Of a stretch of DNA of 11,768 nucleotides, positions 1 through 6,452 are shown piece by piece. The position numbers were made by a program, and so were the translations under genes. This DNA comes from an uncultured Collinsella sp. (lineage in GTDB: Bacteria; Actinomycetota; Coriobacteriia; Coriobacteriales; Coriobacteriaceae). The stretch lies in NCBI GenBank assembly GCA_900551815.1, contig URXE01000063.1, forward strand, positions 1 through 11,768, in the 5' to 3' direction. Each line of letters begins with the position of its first letter. Position 1 is the stretch's first letter. Below the pieces are notes generated by a model. That model ran no database searches and had not been told where the DNA came from. It saw only the letters and a program-made list of their open reading frames with translations.

Positions 1-81
1 GGATTGGTCAAAATCGTTTGACTATTAGCGGCTAAAATCGCCCGGCGCTAACACCACTATACAATCGACTCAAATCATTGG

Positions 82-516
82 GTGTATCGACAGATTACAG
101 GACAGGATATTGGGTGCGACTGCGAATTAGAACTTTCCGAAAACGATAGTTGGCTAGGTCATAAAATCGAAGCGCAGATAAAAGGCACTAGGCATATTGG
201 CCGGTACATACTTGCTGATGGCTCCACTATATCTTTTCCTCTTGAAGTGAAAACAATCAACTATGGCTTGAGCAGGCCTTGCCCGTTTTTGCTGATAGTT
301 GTGGATGTCGAAATGGGGAGAGCATACTTTCTTGAACTTCAAGAATATTTTATTGCTCATCCGAATCTGTTCGCGAAAACCGAAAAAGAAGACGGAACGA
401 TTAATTTACATATCGATTGCTCGAATGTTATCTCCGAGGATGATTCTGGTCTTCAGGAAATAGCTAGAAGGTCATATATCGGCGGGGCAACGCCTGAACT
501 TCGTCTTGCTAGATAG
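82..516 (+). CDS. DUF4365-type protein, 5'-truncated
   Basis: The 144-residue product from a GTG start matches the layout of DUF4365, a PD-(D/E)XK-nuclease-like domain of unproven function that often sits near restriction and other defence genes. Visible blocks are the acidic segment QDIGCDCELEL, the QIKG motif that would supply the nuclease Q-x-K, and the LLIVVDVEMGRAYFLELQEYF strand-helix near the middle. The frame is open back to 52 (stop TAA at 49-51), and the residues before the GTG (SNHW) still look like family sequence. No Shine-Dalgarno sequence precedes the GTG. The usual N-terminal helix of the family is missing, so I read this as a 5'-truncated remnant or a gene cut at an old breakpoint. 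The DNA is clearly more A+T-rich than the glf and suf genes, which suggests transfer. Family call fairly confident; functionality doubtful. Confidence 0.65.
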   Translation: MYRQITGQDIGCDCELELSENDSWLGHKIEAQIKGTRHIGRYILADGSTISFPLEVKTINYGLSRPCPFLLIVVDVEMGRAYFLELQEYFIAHPNLFAKTEKEDGTINLHIDCSNVISEDDSGLQEIARRSYIGGATPELRLAR

Positions 517-551
517 AAAGAAAATGAGATGGGCGTTTAATTTCTGATTAA

Positions 552-704
552 TACAACGCATGGAAGGCTGAGTGCGAAGATCGTTGGCAAACGCTGAAAG
601 CCAACGAAGGGGAGCTCAATCGCATCTTCGCTGAGGTTTACGACATGGTGGGTGAAGTGCCTGCTGAAGCGGAGCCCAAGAACGTCTCAGTTGCCCAGGT
701 GTAA
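552..704 (+). pseudogene. Remnant of a PglX-like (BREX/type IIG) adenine methyltransferase
   Basis: Between a stop at 549-551 and a stop at 702-704 the plus strand encodes about 50 residues. They begin YNAWKAECEDRWQTLKANEG and continue ELNRIFAEVYDMVGEVP and EPKNVSV. The pattern F/W-rich helix, 'LKxNExELNRIFxxxY' and then 'E(P)xxKxVxV' is, from family knowledge, a hallmark stretch of PglX, the BREX adenine-specific methyltransferase, and of related Eco57I-like type IIG enzymes. It lies downstream of the methyltransferase core. The core itself is absent, and there is no start codon with a ribosome binding site. This is therefore a broken fragment left after deletion or recombination. Identification rests on motif recognition, not alignment. 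Confidence 0.5.
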
Positions 705-1171
705 GAACTTCTCGGAGAGGCGACGGCCATGGGACAGCCCCAATCGCAGGGTTATCGGTTCTATCGAGCACGAGCTCGTTCGCTTCGTGCCGCACGCTCT
801 CGATCGACGGCCTTCGCCTAATGCCGCACATCTTCTGGAGAGCCAAAGTGTCTGGAAGCCGAGATATGGAACTCGCTGCCCCTCACCTCGTCAAACGCGG
901 CGTGCGATAAGGCGGCGGGACCGACCGCCTGCCCAATCATCAACTCCGCAGCGCCCACAGCCGCTCGACAACCAGAGACCGGCTCCAAATCATCCTCCGC
1001 AGGCATCGTCACCAAACGCAGCTCTGCCAATGAAAGGGTCACGCTCTTCCGCCCCCTGTTCCAGCTTTCATTCTATTGTCGTTGTTCTGCCCGAAACGGA
1101 CGGAGTCGGAAGTCAATCCGACAGGGCCGGAATAGGTAAAAAAATATAGCGAAATTAAAAAGTAATCCTCT
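705..1171. other. Stretch without a recognisable gene
   Basis: About 470 bp between the PglX-like remnant and the stop codon of the minus-strand DUF2971 gene. Several short open frames exist on both strands (for example 652-1149 plus, and 818-1042 and 616-846 minus). They overlap one another, lack ribosome binding sites, and encode Arg/Pro/Ser-rich or otherwise unfamiliar sequence typical of spurious frames in G+C-rich DNA. The part up to roughly 1080 is G+C-rich, and the DNA then turns sharply A+T-rich towards the DUF2971 gene. It is most likely scrambled remains of former genes. Confidence 0.5.
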
Positions 1172-2140
1172 CTAAAAATTTAGAGTTCCCTTGAGCACAC
1201 TATCCTCAATTACAATAGAAGAAATAATATCCGCTGGCAAACCGCTACTCGAAATAATTTCTTCTACTTTGTTTCTTAATGCACCGTCATCCCAAGGACT
1301 TAGTATAATGCGCAAACCTCGAAATATTTCGGAGTGTAACTGCAGGTCAATATAATCCCACTCCTTAAACGCTGGATCTGACAGCGTACAAAGGATACGA
1401 GTTTCTTTTTCATACTCCCACGAGTTCGATTTTTGTTTTCCCAGCACAGTGGGATTAAATCCTTGAAGTTTCACAACTGCGTTTTCTTGTCCGGTCACGT
1501 GACCGAAATCAATATCTGCCTGACCAGAATTATCCTCTGTAAATACAGATGAATCCGGCGATATGTAATCAATATCTAAAACACTGACTGAGTCTATACA
1601 GACTCTTATATCATACTGCGTAGTATCACAAAACCACTGACCGTTGATGGTTGAGCCATATTCTGGTCTTCTAAAAAAACATAATTTGTCATCTTTGACC
1701 TTCGCAAAGTCAGTCCTCACACAATCCTCAAAATTAACAGCAAAATTTCTAAATTGGAGAAGCACCTTTTCTTCCCTCACATCTTTGCCATAGTGCAGCC
1801 AAAAAGGGACACTTTCCTGACGTGTATGTGTAAAACATGTTATAAATCGACTGCTGGCAAATTCACATACACCAACTCGTTGTTTCTCTCTTGTATCATT
1901 CAACTTCTCGTTTGCAAGGCTACTACTCCTGATTGTTTTATTTTGAAATATAAGGCGCATCGTATTAAGGTCTGTTGTGTAACCCATAACATCATATTGT
2001 TTCGTTTCATCAGCTATGTTTATGTTGAGGCCTCCGGCATTACTATTTTTGCCTGCTGACTCTCCCAGAACAAACCAAGCATCCGATAAATCTGCTTCAA
2101 TTGATATTCCCTTCAATTTAATTTTCAGTTTTTCTCCCAT
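1172..2140 (-). CDS. DUF2971 family protein
   Basis: A 322-residue protein. From about residue 51 it carries the DUF2971 layout: a tyrosine/threonine opening (VMGYTTDLNTMRLIF), 'IRSSSLANEKLNDTREKQR' at about 70-88 matching the family's L-N-D-x-x-E motif, 'FITCFTHTRQESVPFWLHYG' at about 99-118 matching the 'CFS...MWxxYG' block, and 'WEYEKETRI' at 241-249 matching the conserved W-x-x-E-x-E-x-R. Residues 1-50 form an N-terminal extension I do not recognise. The family has no settled biochemical function; members recur in defence islands and near mobile genes, so a role in phage defence or a toxin-like role is only inference. An AGG-containing ribosome binding site (TGAGGA) lies about 7 nt before the ATG. 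The gene is much more A+T-rich than everything from 2291 onwards and runs divergently from the RhuM-Fic remnant, so it looks like a transferred cargo gene. It appears intact. Confidence 0.72.
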   Translation of the reverse strand: MGEKLKIKLKGISIEADLSDAWFVLGESAGKNSNAGGLNINIADETKQYDVMGYTTDLNTMRLIFQNKTIRSSSLANEKLNDTREKQRVGVCEFASSRFITCFTHTRQESVPFWLHYGKDVREEKVLLQFRNFAVNFEDCVRTDFAKVKDDKLCFFRRPEYGSTINGQWFCDTTQYDIRVCIDSVSVLDIDYISPDSSVFTEDNSGQADIDFGHVTGQENAVVKLQGFNPTVLGKQKSNSWEYEKETRILCTLSDPAFKEWDYIDLQLHSEIFRGLRIILSPWDDGALRNKVEEIISSSGLPADIISSIVIEDSVLKGTLNF

Positions 2141-2185
2141 AATATATCCTCAAGCTCATTTGAACATCTCGTCGTTCCAAACTAA

Positions 2186-2962
2186 GCGTACCAAGAGCTT
2201 TCCGACATTCCAACTAGTGCATTTTTTGCACTAGTTCAAAACGAGGAAACGAGGACGGTAAAACGCCAGGTCGAGCACTACAACCTCGACATGATCATCT
2301 CGGTCGGCTACCGCGTGAAGTCTCAGCAGGGCGTGTACTTCCGCCGTTGGGCAAACGGAGTGCTCAGGCAGCACCTTCTGCAGGGCTACTCCATCAACCA
2401 AGAAAGGCTCGAGGCGCTTGGGACGGCCTTCAAGGTCCTCGAGCGATCAAGCGCGCCGGAGCTCTCCGGCGCGGCCGTGGTGCTGCAGAAGTACCTTCCG
2501 AGCCTTACCCTGCTCGACGAATACGATACGGGGAGGCTTCAGGCGCCCCAAGGCAGCGCCCCCGCCTGGAAGCTCGACTACGCAGAGGCCCTCGACGTGG
2601 TGCGGAGCCTGCCGTTCTACTCGTCATCCGGCCTATTCGGACGGGAGCGGGACAACCAGTTCGCCGGAATCATCAGCAGCCCCTATCAGGGCTTTGGAGA
2701 CCAAGACCTATATCCCTCCGTTCAATCAAAGGCCGCCAACCTTCTCTACCTCGTAGTGAAGGACCATCCATTTATGGATGGCAACAAGCGGTCTGCGGCG
2801 GCGCTCTTCATTCACTTCCTCGACAAGAACGGGATACTGCGCAATGGCGAAAGGCTCCTTGTGGAAGGTAACGCGCTCGCGGCCATGACGCTCATGATCG
2901 CCCTCTCCGACCCAAGCGAGAAGGACTCCATGGTTGCACTCGTAGAGAACTTCATCGTGTAG
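2186..2962 (+). pseudogene. RhuM-Fic fusion protein, N-terminally truncated
   Basis: The open frame begins after a TAA at 2183-2185. It immediately reads RhuM-like sequence (ELSDIPTSAFFALVQNEET, then HYNLDMIISVGYRVKS and YFRRWANGVLRQHLLQGYSI), followed by a C-terminal Fic domain. The first ATG, at 2291, gives 223 residues and falls inside the conserved YNLDMI block with no Shine-Dalgarno sequence. The N-terminal part expected of RhuM proteins is therefore missing. In 223-residue numbering the Fic motif HPFMDGNKR is at 159-167. The GNKR ending resembles Doc-type enzymes more than the GNGR form of classical AMP-transferases, so the transferred group (AMP or phosphate) is uncertain. RhuM-Fic genes are commonly embedded in type I restriction and related loci, which fits the remnants upstream. 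An intact Fic domain could still be made from the internal ATG, but I treat the gene as a truncated pseudogene. Confidence 0.65.
2212..2236. repeat. Perfect 10-bp inverted repeat with 5-nt T loop
   Basis: The arms AACTAGTGCA (2212-2221) and TGCACTAGTT (2227-2236) are exact reverse complements around TTTTT. The repeat lies between the divergent DUF2971 start and the RhuM-Fic frame, and in the plus direction it is read in the RhuM-Fic frame (T-S-A-F-F-A-L-V). It may be partly a consequence of coding, or it may be an operator or recombination hot spot. It has no U-tract after the stem, so it is not a terminator. Confidence 0.7.
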
Positions 2963-3145
2963 CGCCTTCGCCCGAACACCAGAATCGACGTTCCTTCATA
3001 TAGCAGATGCAAGCGAGGAAAGGAGGTTCCGCCGGCACCCTCTCCATGCGGCGCATATATGCCCCTGATAGAATGTGTGAGCACCCATGCGTGGCCAGCG
3101 CGTCAATTGCTGCGGCCGCACCCATCAGAAACGGAGTCATCCCCC

Positions 3146-4270
3146 ATGTCCCAGTAAGATTACCTCGTTGTTGGCGCCGGCATCACCGGCGCGATCTTTG
3201 CCCACGAGGCGCGCCGCGCCGGCAAGACCTGCCTGGTCATCGACCGTCGCGATCATGTGGCCGGCAACATCTACACCAAGAACGTCGACGGCATCAACGT
3301 GCACATGTACGACGCGCACATCTTCCACACCTCCATGCGCGACGTGTGGGACTATGTGAATCACTTCGCCGAGTTCAACAACTATGTCAACTCGCCCGTA
3401 GCCTATTACAAGGGCGAGGTGTACAACATGCCGTTCAACATGAACACCTTCTCCAAGATGTGGCCCGGCGTGGTGACGCCCGCCGACGCGCGCGCCAAAA
3501 TCGATGAGCAGATCGCCGCCGAGGGCATCGGCGAGCCGGCCAACCTCGAGGAGCAGGCGCTCTCGCTCGTGGGTCGCGACATCTTCGAGAAGCTCGTGAA
3601 GGGCTACACCGAGAAGCAGTGGGGCCGCGATTGCACCGAGCTGCCGGCGAGCATCATCCGCCGCCTGCCGTGCCGCTTCACCTACGACAACAACTACTTC
3701 AACGACCGCCACCAGGGCATCCCCATGGGCGGTTACACCAAGATGATTCAGAACATGCTCGAGGGCACCGAGGTCCGCTGCGGCGTGGAGTACGCCGAGC
3801 TCGTGGCAGCCGAGCCCGACATCGCGGACCGCGTGATATACTGCGGCCCCATCGACGCGTTCTACGACTACAAGCTGGGCACGCTCGAGTACCGCTCGCT
3901 GCGCTTTGAGTCCGAGCAGCTCGACGAGGCCGACCACCAGGGCGTGGCCGTGGTGAACTACACCGAGCGAGACGTGCCGTACACGCGCATCATCGAGCAC
4001 AAGCACTTCGAGTTCGGTCAGCAGCCCACCACGATCATCACGCGTGAGTACCCGGCCGACTGGAAGCCGGGCGACGAGCCGTACTACCCCATCAACGACG
4101 CGCGCAACACCGCGCTGTACGAGAAGTACGCTGAGCTGGCTGCGAGCGAGGGCCGCGTGGTGTTCGCCGGTCGCCTGGGCGGCTACAAGTACTACGACAT
4201 GGACAAGGCCGTGGCGGCCGCGTTCGACGTGGTGCGCGCCGAGCTGGGCGTGGAGCCCACGCAGGCGTAG
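3146..4270 (+). pseudogene. glf: UDP-galactopyranose mutase with in-frame stop at codon 4
   Basis: This flavoenzyme interconverts UDP-galactopyranose and UDP-galactofuranose in the cytoplasm, supplying galactofuranose for cell-surface polysaccharide. The 374-codon frame has the normal family length and all landmarks: the FAD-binding GAGITG at codons 10-15, HIFHT at 58-62, GYTEKQWG at 153-160, the RRLPCRFTYDNNYF and IPMGGYT blocks after it, and the C-terminal GRLGGYKYYDMD at 342-353. The start at 3146 has CGGAG at 3132-3136, 9 nt upstream, and reads M-S-Q-stop-D-Y-L-V-V-G. Family members have a tyrosine at codon 4 (MSQYDYLVVGAG), so a TAC or TAT has become TAA at 3155-3157. The next usable start, GTG at 3257, would remove the Rossmann nucleotide-binding loop. 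Either the gene was inactivated very recently, since nothing else has decayed, or the base is a sequencing or assembly error. The gene stands alone, with its own terminator downstream. Confidence 0.88.
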
Positions 4271-4315
4271 GGGCGCTGAGGCCGTCGGGTCCACTGACAA
4301 CGGCAACGCGTACAG

Positions 4316-4343
4316 GCGGGGCGCTTCGGCGCTCCGCTTTTTT
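4316..4343 (+). terminator. Rho-independent terminator after glf
   Basis: The stem GCGGGGCGC (4316-4324) pairs with GCGCTCCGC (4329-4337), with one G-U pair, around the very stable UUCG tetraloop. Six T residues follow at 4338-4343. It lies about 45 nt after the glf stop codon and faces the plus direction. The complementary strand has no T-run after the stem, so it should not terminate the convergent minus-strand gene equally well. Confidence 0.9.
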
Positions 4344-4440
4344 ACGCGAACTTGAACGCGGGGACATCCTGACCTTCAAAACGAAGCAGCACAAACAGAC
4401 TGCCCGCTACATGCAGATCAGAACCTTCCCCCCGCCTCCC

Positions 4441-6252
4441 CTACAACCGCTGGCACACCACTGCCACATTCCGCCCATCAAAGCCAAAACCCCAACGCAT
4501 GCGGCCGACGCCGGGTCGCGGCACTCGAATCTCGTCGATGCCGTTGCGCTCGATCTCGAGCAGCGCGTGCACCGCCAGCAATTCCAGCCCCAGTGCGTCC
4601 ACGTACGGGTCATAGGCCATGTTGATGCTTATGAGCGGGCGTTCATCCTGCATGCCGATCGTGTCCGCGACGTCGTAGGTCTCCCCCGTCGGAAAAATTT
4701 GGATATCCCAGCACTCGTTTCCATGTCGACAATTGGACGTCGGATTTCCATAACCCGGCAGGCCAAAGCAAAGCCCCTGCAAAGCTAAGTGATACAAAGG
4801 CGCCAGCTCATCTTCCGGCGCATTGACCCCCAGATCGCCGAGCATGTTAATCAGCGCGCCCTTAACGGCGTCTTCATCGCCGCGGCACAACCCATCGCGA
4901 AACGTATCCGTATCTCCAACATCCGCGACGGCACATTCAAACCACTCGATGACCACAAGCCGCAAAACATGCCGCAGCTCATTATTCGGCAGGCGCAATG
5001 CACGAGGCCGCTCGCTATCCAGGGGCTCCTCGGTCATATCGGTCGTCAGGAAGCCGCTACAGTAAAGCGCCGTCCAAATATCGTCCGGCACAGCAGCATC
5101 AGAGGAGTCGGCGTCCAGCCCCAAGAATCCCGACCCCAGCGGAGTCTCAACGCTACCGTACGGCTCTAACAGCGTAAACAATGCCGCAAGCCGCTCAAGG
5201 TTCCAATCGGCAGCCACCGTGCTCAGGCAATCGGCATATTCATACAGGTCGGCGCGCACGGGCGGCATACACCCGCGATTCAAATAACCCATCACGCGCG
5301 CCGGGCTCGCACAATAAAACCCGCCAAAACGATAGCCTTCAAACCATTCGCGCGCTTGGTCCAGGCAATCTTTGTGACCGGTATAGGTGAGCAGAGCCTC
5401 GCCCTCGGCATCCGAAAAGCCAAAGTGCCGATCAAAACACGGCGACAGTGGCGATGCCAGGCAACAGGAAACACCACGCTGCGCCAGCGCCATCTGAGCA
5501 GGGTCGGGGCGCTCGCCCATCAGACATACCAGACGCAACAAATCACCGGCCGCAGCGATGGCGTCGAACAGCGATTGCCCCGAGCGCTCCCCAGACCTCG
5601 CGCCATCCCCAACCTTCAACCGCAAATCGCACGACCGCGCAGCGTCATAATCGTCCACCAGCAGCACAACCTGCTCATCGCAAGCAGCCTCGAGCAGCCC
5701 AATCAACACGCCAAGCGCGCCATCCGCCTCGTCATCGCCAGCCACACCGCGCGCAACCCGCTCAACAAGCCGCACCTTGTCAAAAGGCAAGTCGGGCGCG
5801 CACATCGACGGCAGCAAACGCGCGCACTCACGTGCGACGGCGTCCCGCACAACGGCGGCGGCATCGGCACCGGCCCGACAGCCTGCAGATAAATCAAGCA
5901 GGATAACCGGGTAGGCCGCATACTCATCCCGATACTGCCCGTCGCCCGCCTCCCAAATCTGAGTCCCAGCAAACAGCCCGTAGTCTGGACGCGCGCGTGC
6001 AGGGCGCTCCAAATAGCACCGAAGCATCGACAGATTCATGCTCTTACCAAAACCCCTGGGCCGGCAGCACACCACAACGGACGCGTCGTAATCGAGCATA
6101 TCGGCAATAAACATGGTCTTGTCGACCAGGACGCATCGGTTCATAGCCTCAGCAAAATCATGCACGTCGACCGGTAGCCGCCCATCACCCAAACGATTGA
6201 GCAACTGTACACCAACGTTGGCGCTCGCACCATAAATCGCCTGTTCAGACAC
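4441..6252 (-). CDS. AAA-ATPase-like / PD-(D/E)XK (DUF1703-type) family protein
   Basis: A 603-residue protein of the AAA-ATPase-like family (PF09820 type) that usually ends in a PD-(D/E)XK nuclease-like domain (PF08011 type). The N-terminus has the family opening VDVHDFAEAMNRCVLVDKTMFI at about 28-49. A Walker A variant RPRGFGKS follows at 64-71 and a Walker B-like VVLLVDDYD at about 195-203. The C-terminal block around 'LYHLALQGLCFG...SNCRHGNECWDIQIFP' matches the nuclease region, but where an E-x-K is expected the sequence reads LISINMAY, so catalysis is doubtful. I chose GTG 6252 because AAGGGAG lies 8 nt upstream; ATG at 6303 or 6360 would add 17 or 36 residues with poorer ribosome binding sites. 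Members are abundant and often multi-copy in gut bacteria; their function is unknown. The gene is convergent with glf and separated from its upstream neighbour by a terminator, so it is probably its own transcription unit. Confidence 0.8.
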   Translation of the reverse strand: MSEQAIYGASANVGVQLLNRLGDGRLPVDVHDFAEAMNRCVLVDKTMFIADMLDYDASVVVCCRPRGFGKSMNLSMLRCYLERPARARPDYGLFAGTQIWEAGDGQYRDEYAAYPVILLDLSAGCRAGADAAAVVRDAVARECARLLPSMCAPDLPFDKVRLVERVARGVAGDDEADGALGVLIGLLEAACDEQVVLLVDDYDAARSCDLRLKVGDGARSGERSGQSLFDAIAAAGDLLRLVCLMGERPDPAQMALAQRGVSCCLASPLSPCFDRHFGFSDAEGEALLTYTGHKDCLDQAREWFEGYRFGGFYCASPARVMGYLNRGCMPPVRADLYEYADCLSTVAADWNLERLAALFTLLEPYGSVETPLGSGFLGLDADSSDAAVPDDIWTALYCSGFLTTDMTEEPLDSERPRALRLPNNELRHVLRLVVIEWFECAVADVGDTDTFRDGLCRGDEDAVKGALINMLGDLGVNAPEDELAPLYHLALQGLCFGLPGYGNPTSNCRHGNECWDIQIFPTGETYDVADTIGMQDERPLISINMAYDPYVDALGLELLAVHALLEIERNGIDEIRVPRPGVGRMRWGFGFDGRNVAVVCQRL

Positions 6253-6260
6253 CGTAATTT

Positions 6261-6267
6261 CTCCCTT
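6261..6267 (-). promoter_or_regulatory. Ribosome binding site fixing the GTG start at 6252
   Basis: Read on the minus strand, AAGGGAG is followed by 8 nt and then GTG. This is much stronger than the GGAG lying 13 nt before the alternative ATG at 6303, so it decides the start of the AAA-ATPase-like gene. Confidence 0.6.
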
Positions 6268-6376
6268 AAACGCAACACGATGCCCATTGTACCGAGCAGC
6301 CATAACATAACGATATCTCCGCGAAAACGTTTCGGGCAACGGTAGCAACAGACACCCCAAAGGAGCGCAATAAATC

Positions 6377-6389
6377 GTTGCACAACAAA
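6377..6389. repeat. 13-bp shared intergenic motif, copy 1
   Basis: GTTGCACAACAAA lies upstream of the AAA-ATPase-like gene, overlapping the T-tract of the terminator that closes the surface-protein gene. The same 13 bases recur exactly at 8174-8186. The inner part GTTG-CA-CAAC is an inverted repeat, as many regulator sites are. Confidence 0.5.
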
Positions 6390-6419
6390 AATAGGGCCCG
6401 ATGCAAACGCACCGAGCCC
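6386..6419 (-). terminator. Rho-independent terminator of the surface-protein gene
   Basis: On the minus strand GGGCTCGGTGC (6419-6409) pairs with GCATCGGGCCC (6404-6394) around a GTTT loop. All 11 positions pair, two of them as G-U wobbles. TATTTTTG follows. It lies about 35 nt after the stop codon of the sortase-anchored protein and separates it from the AAA-ATPase-like gene. Confidence 0.8.
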
Positions 6420-6452
6420 CATCCAGAACTCTTATAAAGGCGACTCAAAAGG

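Noticed and set aside
616..1149. Overlapping short frames on both strands between the PglX-like remnant and DUF2971
   Set aside because: No ribosome binding sites, no recognised motifs, and mutual overlap; treated as non-coding or scrambled sequence.
1170..1185. Inverted repeat CTCTAAA/TTTAGAG at the DUF2971 stop codon as a terminator
   Set aside because: The loop is only 2 nt, the stem is A+T-rich and there is no directly following T-run, so it is unlikely to terminate transcription.
3137..4306. Long minus-strand open frame (389 codons) opposite glf
   Set aside because: It is the antisense of a fully recognisable glf; its Val/Leu/His-rich composition is what G+C-rich antisense frames produce.
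6322..6334. Short palindrome CGAAA-ACG-TTTCG resembling a LacI-family operator
   Set aside because: The arms are only 5 bp and there is no linked regulator or sugar gene in the window; not enough to call a site.
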